From Ascidia mentula (lineage: Eukaryota > Chordata > Ascidiacea > Phlebobranchia > Ascidiidae), in contig OX387204.1 in the NCBI GenBank assembly GCA_947561715.1, forward strand, positions 13,149,001-13,213,000: a stretch of DNA of 64,000 nucleotides, in the 5' to 3' direction. A model generated the notes under the pieces. The model saw only the letters and a list, made by a program, of their open reading frames with translations, made no database searches and was not told the origin of the DNA. A program made the translations under genes and the position numbers. Positions 16,001 to 27,959 of the stretch are shown one piece after another; positions within the stretch are counted from its first letter, which is position 1, and every line of letters begins with the position of its first letter.

Positions 16001-18203
16001 AAAGTTCCGCAATTTGAAGGTGAGTAACTCGAGTAAAAGCTGGTGTATTTACATTGAACGATCAGGTACACGAAAATGGTCGTCTTAAAATGCTTGGAAC
16101 AAAATAAACTCAGGATAAAAGCGATAACATAAATAGAAACATAGCTTTAGAAGTGTTAAACAAACAAGATTACCGCGCGTCACCACAAAGAAGAAAAACG
16201 ATGACATTTCGGACAAGCGACTGGGGGCGCTGTCGCGCCACAGATTCATGACTACTCTCAAACAAAAGTCGGTCGCAGCAGTAGTAGAGATCGAAATTTG
16301 ATATTGGAGCTTGGTGGCTTCAAACATATTCTGAAACGATACGCCAGACTCGTGTCATCGGCAATTTCGTGCGTGCAACGACTTGATCATCTTTTCGCGG
16401 TCAATCGCGCGTGACCGCGGGCGTCACGCCTTTATCAGCCAGTCCCACGGTGACGTAAGGCGTTGTGTCCGTGGGCACTCGTGTGTGATTTATTTTCAAG
16501 TGCAGTGAATTGTGTAGGGGCTGGGGAATCTTACAGGATTGTTGCGAGAGAGAATCGCCCGCCCAGGAAGACATGCTTCAGTTGGGCGTTGACTATTATC
16601 GACCAGCTTTATGAGCACGGGTAGCGCTGTAATAATATTAATACACACACCGAGCAGCAGGTCGCCGAAAAACGAAAACGTTTGCCGCCCTGGTTTCACC
16701 ATAGCTTGTATACCCACCGCCGCGGGAGCTTATCGACCGTGATTTTTGCGGCGACAATTTAACAAAAAAAATATCGGGCGCCGATAAAGAGAGATCTCTG
16801 GGGCTCTGGCCTGCGCGTGTCGCTTTGTGTTATTCAGGTAATTCGGCGACACAATCGCGCAGCCTCAGCGAATGATTCGCCATCCGCGCTCTGCGCTATT
16901 CATCATACGCGCTTTGTACAAATATGTTGTATTTGAAATGTGAGAACGTTTCGGATAGTACAAGGGCGACTTAGGGCTGCGAGCAGCAAAGCGCTGTTCG
17001 CTTTCGAGCCAGTTGTTGCTTCTGTTTCTGTCCAGCCGCGGCTGTGTTGGTGATGCGACTTTACTTCCGTATTCACACGCAACGCGTGGCTGCCGCTCTA
17101 TGAGCAGGGCAAACTATGGACATCAAAATAGAAAGGGCAACAGGACAGTGAGCTTCTTTAGGTTCGCTCAGTAAGTCGTCAGTTTGTTTGAACTTTTGAC
17201 GCTACTATAGGAAAGTGGAGACAAAGACCACGCTTTGTAATTGAATATTAAAAATGCGGAAAAGATCAAATACTCTATTTGAAGAAATTAGTGTTTCAAT
17301 GTTGTATGATTCATACAGAGCACGGTGGCTGCGGTTTTAACGGGAGCAATCGCATTCGATTAAGTTGTCATCTTGCTGGGAGCGCTGCGCGTTACACACC
17401 AAAGGCAGGATGTTAGGTTCCTGTACGTATACGTGCAAGTACTGTAAACTGAGAGGCGATCGTTGAATCTTTGTGCACCGGACCTGTCAGATTGTTTAGA
17501 TGTAACGCGAGCATAGGAAGTCGTATAAAATACTATTTTCAAGGCGCGGGTCCGTGTTCTTTAGTACAGCACAGCGCTCGACTGTTAAAATTATATCAAG
17601 CGCGAAGAGGGCCCACCCTTCAAGGTCACCGCGGGGTTTAGGCCAATTTTGTTGTAGCGCATCGAGACGCAACTTTGTAAATTAAATGCGTCCGCGGACA
17701 AACGACCGTCTCGACGGTGTATTTAAATGTCAACCCTCAATTGTGGGCTTGCGGTTATGTTGATGCATACGTTTTTGGCCCATTGTATTTACTGAGGTAA
17801 AACGATGTGGCCCAAGCCGTGCTCTTCCTAAATGCTTCTGCCTATTCGCGTCGCGCGCTGAGTTGACTGGAAAGTAAAACTAGCGTCCTATATTGAATAG
17901 CGATTGAGGCACCCAAGAGGCAGGAAGCAACGTAGAAGCGCATTGTCCTGGGCGTGATTCGCGTCATCTAACTGATTCTAAGCACACGAGCATCCATATG
18001 CAGCTCGCGCCTCCGTGTGCTTACTGTGTATGTCAGCAACGGCGCGTGTATGAGTGTATTGTACAGCTACCTACTTGCTTGTAAGTTTTTGTTGATAATG
18101 TGCAGAGTTTAGAGTAGCCAGCTGTTTCACGGGGTTAAACCGCGCTGGCGTTGTTTCAAATTTTTTTTCGCAACACTGTGCCTGCGCACGGAAATGCCAC
18201 AGC

Positions 18204-21200
18204 ATGGACGAGATAGTCCCAAAGAAACGAAAACTCGACTGGCAATTTAATGACGACGACAAAGCCGTGGACGTCCTACCGCCCGCCGAGAAATTGCAAT
18301 GTCGCAGGGACGACGAGCCTCCACGGTAAGTGAACGTCAAGGCCACGTTTGACATCCGTGCAAACACAATGAATTTGGGATAACAAACCGAGACATTGGG
18401 GCATGTAGCAGGGATTATTTTAACCCTGCTTGCATTTTCCAATTGCAGCCTTGGTTTGTTTCATTGATGTAGTCTGATAGCAAAAAGCAAGCGGAATGTT
18501 TGGGGATTTAAAATATTATTGGGTCGAGGTGTTGGTTTGAACAAAACTATGCTGGTAATTTATTTAACGTTTGTTTTCGGTTTGTAATTATATAGACACT
18601 ATATAGCAGTACGTTTAAATATTCGTCGTTTAAAGTTGTGTAGATAAGTAGTAAATCCATCTTTAATCACCATGTAATATCCAGGCTTGTAACAAACGAT
18701 TAGTTTACAACTTTGCAAGAGGTATTCCATGCACCACAGTCTAAAGTTGAAGGAAGTTTGCTGGGTATAGTGATAGGATACGAGATATCCGGGTTTCAGT
18801 ACGCGACTTAAAGGATAGACCTGTATTGCAGATACATTAACTGAATCAGGATTGAGATTAAGGTACATCCGCACATGGTTATCACCCGACCAGCTTGTGG
18901 ACATTGCGGAAAAACAAACAAAGTATTGATTTACATTTGACAATTCCAAGGACATAGCAACGAACATAATTTACTTTGACAAAACAGTTCTTATTTGCAC
19001 AAATTGTACCTGGGTTTAAATGACAGTGATTGCACACATGGTGTTAAATGGTTGCTTTAGTCTGTAATAATATTTATCATTGAGCTTAACAATCCGCAAC
19101 GACCAAAATTTTTGGTAAAGACCCAAAATGGGGTGGCCTTTGTGTAACACAATGGAAAGGATTGCGGTGTAGAGTCAAACCTGTCATCGCGCCGATAATT
19201 GCGTATATGATGAAGCTGGTGCGGTAGGAAAGGTTGATTTTGACTGATGATGAAGACGTCGTTGTTAATCACGACAAACACTCGAAACGTCGCAGCTTAT
19301 TTGCTCATCGATTTTTGGGCAAACAGAAATTAAGACGCCGCCTCTAGATGGAGTTTACGAAACGGGGCATTAACGCCAGGTTTTAAGGCCACACAATAAC
19401 CCTCATAGTTGTGAAGTTTCATGTGTTGCAAACGCCACCGTGACCTGGGCTTCGCACAGGGCAAAATTTTGAAAACTGTTCAGGGTCCGTTGCTCGGGAA
19501 AGGCTGGCACTGAATCGTCCTCTTCAATATCGACCCATTCATGTTATGCTTCAACAGCCGACACACAAATGCAGACGCCTTGCTCTGTTTGTTTTTAATG
19601 TTTGTCTCTAAAGGTGGGTGCGGGGTTGCCATTGTTGCTCCACAATGGTCCCACGCGGCGCGAGCGAGATTTTCCCCTGTGTTTGAATATTCGTTCACAA
19701 TGGGCCGTCACTCGCCCGTTTGTGTTTTGAAGCAAACAGCAAGGAGGAGAATGGTCGGTGGTACCAGGCCTGCCCGCGGTACAGTTGCACCCAAAGAACA
19801 AAACGCGAAACAAATCTTACGCCGAAAATTTTTTTGGGCCGCGATTCCACTGACTTTTAAATGCTCCTCGCTACGTGTTGCGGCAATACGGAAGGGATAG
19901 GGGGTTTAACAGACCACAGAACATTTACGGGCGTTGCGTATGAAGTAATTTCACGCGTTGAGGAAGCGCTAGAGGCGCGAAGTTTGGAAACGGGCTGTGG
20001 TGTGAGTCAGGTAGGTGGTTCCGTTGCGCGTAGTGCGTGTGCGATATGGAGAGGGCTTGTCATGCAGGCCAGACTGCACCACTTCCTTCTAACCTCGGTG
20101 CTATTTGAGAAAGACATGGTCCGGTTTAAGGGAAGCAAGGGCCGCAAGGGCCGCAAGGGCCGCAAAAGTGCGGAACCCGAGGCACATTTTTTTTAATAGG
20201 GTGCAGGCAATGTGCATAATTTCAACTTGTTCGCCGTAAAACGCAACTTAGTATTAAGCAGGTTCGAAATTTCCGGAAGCACGGAAAACTCAATGCAGTC
20301 CATGTTGAAATTAACAAAATTCGCGTCTGGCTCTTGGGAATGGGAAGAATGCACTTTCGGTCTTAAACTCTTTCAGGCGTTTGCGTAACAGAAATTGCCC
20401 ATGTAGATTGACGCGCTTAGAAATGTCGACTCCTCTGTTGCGTTTGGGAGCGTAGGCGAAACGACCGCACAGTGACTGGGAAAACAGAAAAAAATTTGCT
20501 GGAAATAGCAATTATGTTGCCTGTGAGGCGGCACTCGAAAAGTTATGTTGCACAGCATATAGAATGTTGGGTGATATTGGCTTAACTTATTTTGCCAGGA
20601 TTACGTATTGGCAGCGTTGAATATTTGCCAATATTGATAAGCGACATCTTACATATTTTCTGAAGAACTTTATCGCATTTTGCACATAAGTTAAAAACAC
20701 ATTCGTAATTAATTACTCATTTACGCAAAAAAAAAGGTTTTCGCATCTGTTCAAACTTGCTTGAATAAATTGCAAACGAGATAACGCGCACGTGTCTATG
20801 AATAGAACAGGGAAGTAGAAATTGCAAAAGTGGAACCACCCAAAGGAGTCAGGGTGAATTCAGGCTAAACTAAACGTAACGGTTTTGGCAATTCTGCTCT
20901 AGAGGAAATTCTGCCTTGACGTAGGAACTCCCTCACGCCAACATTTGCGATTTGAAAACTGTATAAGTGAAAGATGAAAGATTATATATTCAAAATCGCG
21001 TAAACTGTTGTATGGACAACGACTTAGTAGCAGATATTTCAAGCAACTTCTCTGATAAATCCTAAGTCGTTTGCTATCTGGTTGAAACAGTTTTAATGCC
21101 TCATAGTTTACAAGACTCTTTACCGCTGCTTTGAGGCACAACACGTTTCCGTTTAAGCAAAGCGTGTTATGCAACATGAGTATACAACGGTGCCTAACGT

Positions 21201-24200
21201 AAACAAGTTTGCATTTCATCATTTTTTGCGTACTTTTGATTTTAATCCTGCCTTGTCTTATCGCAGAATGACAGCCGACGACGCGCTTGATTCGGGGGCA
21301 AAACAGGGTGTTCAAGAAGCCGAACAGCCCGAGACCCCGTTGGTAACAACGCCCGCCTTGTTGGCTTTAATGAAGAGAACGGGTTACGCGATTACTCAAG
21401 AAAACGGACAACGCAAGTACGGCGGTCCACCACCAGGATGGGAGAACAAGGCGCCACCACGCGGCACGGAAGTGTTTGTCGGGAAAATCCCTCGTGACGT
21501 TTTTGAGGATGAACTAGTGCCGGTGTTCGAGACCGCAGGAAAGATTTATGAGCTGCGGTTGATGATGGACTTCGACGGCAAAAATCGCGGCTACGCATTC
21601 GTGATGTTCACCACCAAGTCGGAGGCCAAGGGGGCTGTCAAGAAACTCAATAATTATGAAATACGCAAAGGCCGGCTTCTCGGCGTATGCTATAGCGTTG
21701 ACAACTGTCGACTTTTCGTAGGCGGTATTCCAAAGTCTAAGAAGAAGGAAGACATCTTTGCCGAGATGACAAAGGTCACGGAAGGTGTTGTTGACGTCAT
21801 TGTTTATCCCAGCGCGTCGGACAAATCGAAAAACCGTGGTTTTGCTTTCGTGCAATACGACAGTCATCGGGCAGCAGCCATGGCAAGGCGCAAGCTCATA
21901 CCTGGTCGCATTCAGCTTTGGGGACATCCCATTGCTGTCGACTGGGCCGAACCGGAGCAAGAAGTCGATCAGGAGATAATGGACCAAGTTAAAGTTCTGT
22001 ATGTACGCAATCTTATGCTCGAGACCACGGAGGACACCCTGCAGGAGATCTTCAGCCAGTTTGCTCCCGGCTGCGTTGAACGCGTGAAAAAAATCCGCGA
22101 CTACGCATTCGTGCATTTCTCCTCACGAGAAACCTGCATTGAAGCCATGAACAAAATCAATGGAACGAAGATCGATGACGCCGAGGTAGAAGTGACGTTG
22201 GCCAAACCTGTGGACAAGAGCGACTGGAACCGCATGGCAAAAGTTGGCGCCAAAGTCCTTGCACAGAGTGGTCCGGAGTCAGTTTCCCAGCCGTCTGCTG
22301 TGGTAGGTTCGCCTTTGAGATTTTCCTGAATGATAATGAAACTAATTTGCCGGATATATTTAACCCATGTTTACAATCGTACAAGGGTAAATCCACGAAA
22401 ACGTCAAAAACACGTTTTCAAGCAAAATGAAACTAGTGCACAATTTTTCAACGCTCACGTCAGGTCGCCACCAGACGGATTTTAAACTTTTACTGTAACG
22501 TGCATAACTACGTACGTTAAACAAGAACAACGCGATAGTATCACAGTTAGACTGTCTAAAAAACAGAAACTGCGTATTTAGTAGTACGGCATTTATTCGG
22601 TATATTTGTGAAATGCTCCATGTTCTATACACTAATTAAGCTGTTCCAACAATACTAACTCAAATTTTCCTATTTTTCTTTGTAGGTGCCCAGTCCTGCT
22701 GTCGTCAATGCCAATGGAATGATCATGTACCAGACACCAGTGTACGGCACAGAACTAGCGTATCAGCCAATGGCTCAGTACAACCTAGCCACTGGTTCTA
22801 GGCCTATACGCAGTGGCTCCATAAGAAATGAACGCGGTAGGGGTACAGCCGGAAGCAGGCCCAACAACAGCCGTAACAGCTACCTCGGTTACAGCGCTGG
22901 CAAGGCTACGTACGGCCGCTACTACTCCAAGAACAATCAGGAACGCCCGGGTGTTATAGATGTAAATGGCGCTGGTTTGGACATCCTTTCACAACAGGCT
23001 TTGCTAAATGGCCAAACCGTCACGTCTAACATAAACGAACACACGTTACCAGGTGTTTATAAGCAAGCAACATCGGCCCTACAAACCATTGCCGCCCCCG
23101 GTCAAGGAATTAACCCCTACGCACCGACCACTGTTACCCAGATTCCGGGAATGCAGCAGGTGATACCCACTGTGGTGTCGCAGAAGCTTCCAGAAAATGT
23201 GCTCGAAGAAATATGCCAGAGGCAAATGTGGGGATTGCCTACATACCAGCTGTTGACAACAACTACACCGGACAACCGGCAGTTGTTCCTTTATAAAGTT
23301 TCAATCCCAGCCCTAGCAGGCCTATTTCCGCAGCAACCATTTTTTCAGGTAATTGCAATTTTTTTTAGCTGTTTGACGTTGAACATAGTCAGTCACTATT
23401 AGTTAGCTAAGCTTATCTTTTTTTTCCTTGTCAGCATAAAGCTTATTGTTCCTGCGCTACGTCACATAAATTCAGGTCGTGTCCGGTGATAAATCGCAGC
23501 GAACCCGCTTGTAAAGCTGTGAAGCTTGCACTATATTTTACTATTTCACCTAAAACATAGTTGATCACATAAGCAACTAGCGTGCTGGTACATTAAGGAT
23601 GGTTGGTTTTAATTATTGGGCTAAAGCAGGTGTTTTTACTTTCCAGCCCAACAAGCTGTGCGTCACAATTGAAGAAGCAAAATCGTACGCCGCCGAATAT
23701 GTGTTGTCCCAGTTGGCTTTGCAAGCTGATGGATCACCAGCTGTTGTTCCTATACCCGCCGTCTTAGCCCCACCAACACCCACGTATCAGGTAAAAGGAG
23801 AAAAAAATCCATCGATCGCTTTATGCGGTGCACGGTGCGCTCCACTGCTAAAAACAACGCTGTTTGGTGCATTTTTGGACTCCAAAAACACATTTGTTCA
23901 GTGGTATTGAGATTTATATTTTGGTAAACACTATACAAGCTGTGTGGTTGTGCAACGACGACTAAAAGCTTTTTTACAAGTTAGGATAAAGTAACGAAAC
24001 GAGTTTCACAAACATGTTGATTTTGTAAAGCGCATACTACCAGTTGATGACTGGCACCAGGGTCACTGTACTCGAAAACAAGTCCAAAAAGCTGCATTAA
24101 CCAGCCTGAATGGTAGTAAAAACTCTGCGTTTTACAACCAAGGAATACTAAGGCCCCAAACTCATTCAGTACCGCCCCTCGTTGCCCTTTGTACCATTGT

Positions 24201-24733
24201 GCATGCATTGTTAGTTAACCTTATCTGTTCTTATTTACCACAAAGGCCATTGTTTGCGCGCTCTGTCACATGTGCAGGTCGTGTCAGGTGTTAAATCGCA
24301 GCGAACGCGCTATAAAGCTGTAAAGCTTGCACAAGCCTGCATTTATACCCGAATTCTGATGATCATTAACCACGTCCCTGCACCAGGCAGCACCTAATAT
24401 AGATATTGCGGAATTCAAATCGTTAGCTGTGTTTGCAAAGTTTGCTGATGTGGGGCGGGTTTTAAATGGACAACGTGTAGATAAAACAGCGCAATCGCAC
24501 GGTGCGACCCTGCGCCGTCTTTGCCTTTCAGTTAATGCGAAGCTATTACCTTACAGGCAATTTATTCCTATTTTCAGTTTGCACAGCCTGCAGCTATCCA
24601 GCTTCGCTCGAGTCCTACTTCTGCAGCGCCGACACAACACGCCGCATATGTTCCAGTCACAACACCTTCGCCCACAATCCCAATACCCTTTGTGGACCAC
24701 ATGGGCCAACCAATTGCAGTGATGTACCAGTGA
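18204..24733 (+). CDS. A1CF/RBM46/RBM47-family RNA-binding protein
   Basis: Five exons join in phase to 706 residues: 18204-18325, 21267-22302, 22686-23348, 23647-23790 and 24578-24733. Exon 1 supplies an SV40-like nuclear signal, PKKRKLD, at residues 6-12. Exon 2 carries the family signature [15 protein letters not shown] and three RRMs at about residues 108-186 ([16 protein letters not shown]), 189-268 ([25 protein letters not shown]) and 282-352 (VLYVRNL, DYAFVHF). Exon 3 has an Arg/Gly/Ser-rich linker. The double-stranded-RNA-binding-like C-terminal domain spans exons 3 and 4, about residues 559-633 ([32 protein letters not shown]). This architecture is that of APOBEC1 complementation factor and RBM46/47, nuclear RNA-processing and editing cofactors. 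Which of the three it matches best cannot be decided by eye. Exon 1 is preferred as the start because its two spare bases complete the split codon; ATG 21268 is a possible alternative start. Confidence 0.95.
18599..18967 (-). CDS. Unassigned 122-residue open frame nested in an intron
   Basis: The frame begins [14 protein letters not shown] and ends RRIFKRTAI. It has no family motif that I recognise, no clear signal peptide and no membrane helix. The composition is mixed (Tyr, Ser, Leu, a few Cys) and not low-complexity, which is the only reason to keep it. A second minus-strand frame lies upstream at 19057-19281. No splice sites link the two convincingly. Chance is at least as likely as coding. 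Confidence 0.2.
   Translation of the reverse strand: MFVAMSLELSNVNQYFVCFSAMSTSWSGDNHVRMYLNLNPDSVNVSAIQVYPLSRVLKPGYLVSYHYTQQTSFNFRLWCMEYLLQSCKLIVCYKPGYYMVIKDGFTTYLHNFKRRIFKRTAI
20135..20166 (+). repeat. 9-bp tandem repeat, about 3.5 copies
   Basis: The unit GCAAGGGCC is repeated three times without change and followed by GCAA. It lies in intron 1 of the A1CF-like gene. Confidence 0.85.
23475..23531 (+). repeat. Intronic direct repeat, copy A (before exon 4)
   Basis: About 57 bp starting GGTCGTGTCCGGTGATAAAT and ending AAGCTTGCAC match copy B at 24277-24332 with only a few differences. Weaker similarity runs upstream of both copies (TTAGCTAA/TTAGTTAA, CTTATCT, GTCACAT). The two copies lie in the introns on either side of exon 4 of the A1CF-like gene. 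Confidence 0.85.
24277..24332 (+). repeat. Intronic direct repeat, copy B (after exon 4)
   Basis: This is the second copy of the repeat described at 23475-23531, in the same orientation, about 800 bp downstream and on the other side of exon 4. Shared blocks include AAATCGCAGCGAAC and TAAAGCTGT. Confidence 0.85.
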
Positions 24734-25286
24734 CTGCGCTGTTCATCGTAGTTTGTGACTTGTATTCTCACCCACTTGACTTATTGTGTTGCTGTATCGC
24801 TTTCCAAGGTGTGTGTTTGATTGGGTCATAAAGTAACCGTGGCAGTGGATTCCCTAGAATTCCAAGTGCGTTAAATGTGTATGTTTCAGGGCAGTGAGGC
24901 GGTACTGACGCCCTGCGTTATTTCGGGAAACTGTACTCGTTCAAGTGAGACGTCGTCACACAGTATGAACAGTTTTCATCAAAAACATGTACATGTGCTG
25001 TGTGTAAAGTTAGCGAATTAATTTTTGCTTCGTCGCCAACAATGTTTTGACAATCTTTTGTATTGCCGTTTTGCAACACGTCCAAGAGTCGTTCGCCGGT
25101 CGAATTTTTTTTGAAACGTGACTTTTGCAAGTGGTGATGCCGTCGCAAAATTAACATATTTGCTCATCATATTATACGCCTGCATCGCGCCAAGTGACTA
25201 ATCCTGTCATTCACTGTTTAAGGCATGTTTCATAACGCACATCTGCAGGGATCAGTGTGTGTTTAGCCAACATGTCTTTGTATGCA

Positions 25287-25310
25287 TGTGTGTGTGTGTG
25301 TGTGTGTGTG
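25287..25310 (+). repeat. TG microsatellite
   Basis: Twelve uninterrupted TG units lie downstream of the A1CF-like gene. Confidence 0.95.
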
Positions 25311-25388
25311 CTATCTTTCGAATGCCTTACTTCCTTGTACGTAATTTTCTTCCGCGTTTTGCATCATTTCATCGCAAATCCAATCTGA

Positions 25389-25465
25389 AGGTGATGTAAC
25401 ACACATCCTTTATTGTTCTATTGGCCACGTGTTCGCAAAATCGGGTAAATGTGTTACATCAACCT
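25389..25465. repeat. Short inverted repeat (possible tiny MITE)
   Basis: The arm with GATGTAACACA near 25392 is mirrored by TGTGTTACATC near 25450, with neighbouring bases (AGGT/ACCT, TTTA/TAAA) partly matching. The whole palindrome is about 75 bp. No clear target duplication is visible. Confidence 0.5.
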
Positions 25466-26344
25466 GTACTTCAAACCAATAACGTATATTTGTTTACTAA
25501 TGCCCAATGGCGCGAATTTGCATACGTAATACCGGGAGGTCATGCAAGACTGATATTAAAAATTCCTACCGAGGCTGATATTTAATAATCATTAGCCCGG
25601 AACATTATGCCTTGGTGACAAACTTTCTCCTATGTTATTTTTCAATTTGGCCAAGGGTGTTTGAGTATTGGTATCCAGTGCATTATATAGTTACAGGCCT
25701 AAAAGTGCATGAACTGTTTGTTACTCGTATCATACAAGACCTACTATGGAATATATGATGTACTTTTTAAAGGATCTCCTCATCGCGTGCTTTTGTGCGA
25801 GTGTTTCTCATGTAGTTCCGTGTTTTATTAAAACGTAGTGCAATGCGTGCTGTGAAAAAGTATTTTAATCTTTTTCTGTGCAGGGTAGGAGGCAGTGAAG
25901 TTTGCCGTTACGTGTTTGTAGAATTACTAGTTGTCGGCAATTATTATATTTTTTTCGTCACAAGTGGGTTTGAATCTAGGGAAATTTGAGTAAATGACCG
26001 TAAACATCGTAAGGTTCAACAAGCTTAAAATGCATAAATTTGAAAATTTTTTTTGCCAATTTACGTCATACCCGAAAATGTGACAGGAATCGACTGCAGA
26101 CTTGGCCAGTGACAGGTGTTATCACTTTATTACTTACAAGCGCCACCACGCGGCTGCTTTACAGCAAACAATAATCTGGAAAAAAGATTTATGAGAAGTA
26201 GCCAAAATAACACAAGCTCCATACAAATCCTGTTTCTTCGAACAATGTAATATAAGTTGCTACGGATTTTGATTTTTTTGCCATTTTTTGCTGCTCTTCG
26301 TCGATTTAGTAGTAAGTTCACTACAACTTCGCTGCCAATGCTTG

Positions 26345-26428
26345 GCAGCCAAGGTGGATTAAAACCACGATGAGGTTTGCCCCATGCTGATCAGCCCAAT
26401 TGATTTACCGATTGAGCTACGGAAGCTC
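26345..26428 (-). repeat. tRNA-like relic (tRNA pseudogene or SINE head)
   Basis: On the minus strand an A-box-like TAGCTCAATCGG (26409-26420) is followed about 40 nt later by a B-box-like GGTTTTAATCC (26357-26367). The latter sits in a T-arm-like hairpin (GTGG, 7-nt loop, CCAC). A regular anticodon arm cannot be folded and the T loop lacks the usual TTC, so a working tRNA is unlikely. It looks like a tRNA-derived element. Confidence 0.55.
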
Positions 26429-27959
26429 AGCGGTTGAAACGGGTATATTGTGGTCAAGATACACTGGTGCGCAAACCTGCCTGGCTTCCTTCGCATTTAC
26501 ACAGGGGCTGTCAACAACCGTAAACAGACATACTGAGTATACGATAGCAAGTAAAGGTCTTTCGTAATGGGCCGATCCTGCTATGCGATATTATAACACA
26601 CTTCTGTGCTGTTTGCACATTAGTATAAGAAGGTAGATTTTAAATCAACAAATAAATTTAATATTGCCTGAAGAAAAATATTATACGGCCTCCTCAAGTC
26701 TGAAATAAATTGCCTTCCTGAAGTTTATTTAGCTTTTATAGTTATTTTGCAATTAGCTTTGTAAAATACAAACAAACAATTCGTGCCAAATTAAAACAGC
26801 AAAGATATTTTTTTAGAACATAGGCTTGAAGATTAGTGCTCATCGGATTTAGCTTCTGTTGTTTTCTCCTTTACGACCGTGGTAAAAAAAATATTGTTAG
26901 TTGAAGTTTTTATGATCGAAGTGCAAGTAATCTGGATTTATTTATAACTAGTTTGTGTCTCGTATGAATAACCACACAGACTTAATCAGTAATTCAAGTT
27001 ATGATAATTAGTTTATTGTATGGGATGAATATTTGAGATAAGTCTAATACCAATCTTCAATCTAGATACAACAAGCAAGCAGCACTCCTGCCTGCACATT
27101 TTATATTTTCGAAAGTTTTCTCATGCTGCGAATAATATTTTAAAAGTTTATGAGGTTGTAATGAGCAAAATTATGTGAAACACTTACTCACTTTTTTATT
27201 TGCCTGTCATAGGTTAAACTATATATATCGTTATTTGCCAAAATTCTGCCGTATTAATGCATTGTCCAAAGTTGTTAGTTGTTGCAACAAAGTCTTATGT
27301 AATTTGATATGAAACTATTTAGAACTAAATCAAGATTTAGATGACAATCGAGTAGACAGTTGTTACTACCAAGCAAAAGCAGTTTTTTTGATAATTTTGT
27401 TTTTGATAAGGAACCATCTAATAATCTAAATACTGCATGTAGGCTACATGATGCACTTTTTAGCAATTTTGGCATTGATACCAAATCTTTACCATCAACC
27501 TTTTTCATTGTTAACAAACAAATTATAGACTCGAAAGTTTGTGATTTGTGCACAGTTTTTTTTTGGTGACTGTTGATTGTGCATCAGAAACAATGTTTTT
27601 CTTGTGTAAATGCATTACCTAACTGTTTTTGGATGGATTATCATATACTATCTGCCATAAAATGCAACTTGCATGTGTTTGAGTAAATGATGTGACAAAC
27701 ATGCTTGTGAGCAGTTGTTGATTATTAACATTTATAGCTGGTCCAGGCATCAAGATTGCAGCTGAAAACCAAGTGGAAAAAAAGTAAAAAACATTGTGTT
27801 GTGTATTGTGTTACTGATTCTGTGCAATGCAAAGTGTGTGACAGAAATGTGTTGCTCAGAAACTTTATTCTATTTTTGAATTGATACAGATGTTACTTTT
27901 GCAGTGACACAATGTTATTTCATGTACATTTTAATTCCAGGATCTGTAACTGTTAACAG

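Larger units (their letters stand above)
8516..18203. other. Long region without a supported gene
   Basis: Apart from the weak collagen remnant near 9.25 kb I find no exon with recognisable motifs on either strand. Open frames such as 12077-12391, 13505-13891, 13540-13968 and 15358-15618 overlap one another or lack domain signals. The stretch from about 15.7 to 18.2 kb is visibly richer in CG dinucleotides than the rest and precedes the A1CF-like first coding exon, so it may hold that gene's promoter and 5' untranslated exons. This is inference only. Confidence 0.5.
18326..21266 (+). other. Intron 1 of the A1CF-like gene
   Basis: This 2.9-kb intron holds a 9-bp tandem repeat at 20135-20166. 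It also holds two minus-strand open frames (18599-18967, 122 residues; 19057-19281, 74 residues) that I cannot assign to any family. They could be exons of a nested gene or chance. Confidence 0.6.
24734..27959. other. Intergenic region between the A1CF-like and LDB genes
   Basis: The first part is probably the 3' untranslated region of the A1CF-like gene. The region holds a TG microsatellite, a short inverted repeat and a tRNA-like relic, listed separately. Untranslated LDB exons may lie in the last kilobase, but I cannot place them. I see no other coding exon. Confidence 0.6.

Noticed and set aside
21169..21267. N-terminal extension of the RRM exon starting at ATG 21169
   Set aside because: A polypyrimidine tract and acceptor (CTTATCGCAG) end at 21266, and the upstream exon joins in phase, so this stretch is probably intron. 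An alternative promoter is not excluded.
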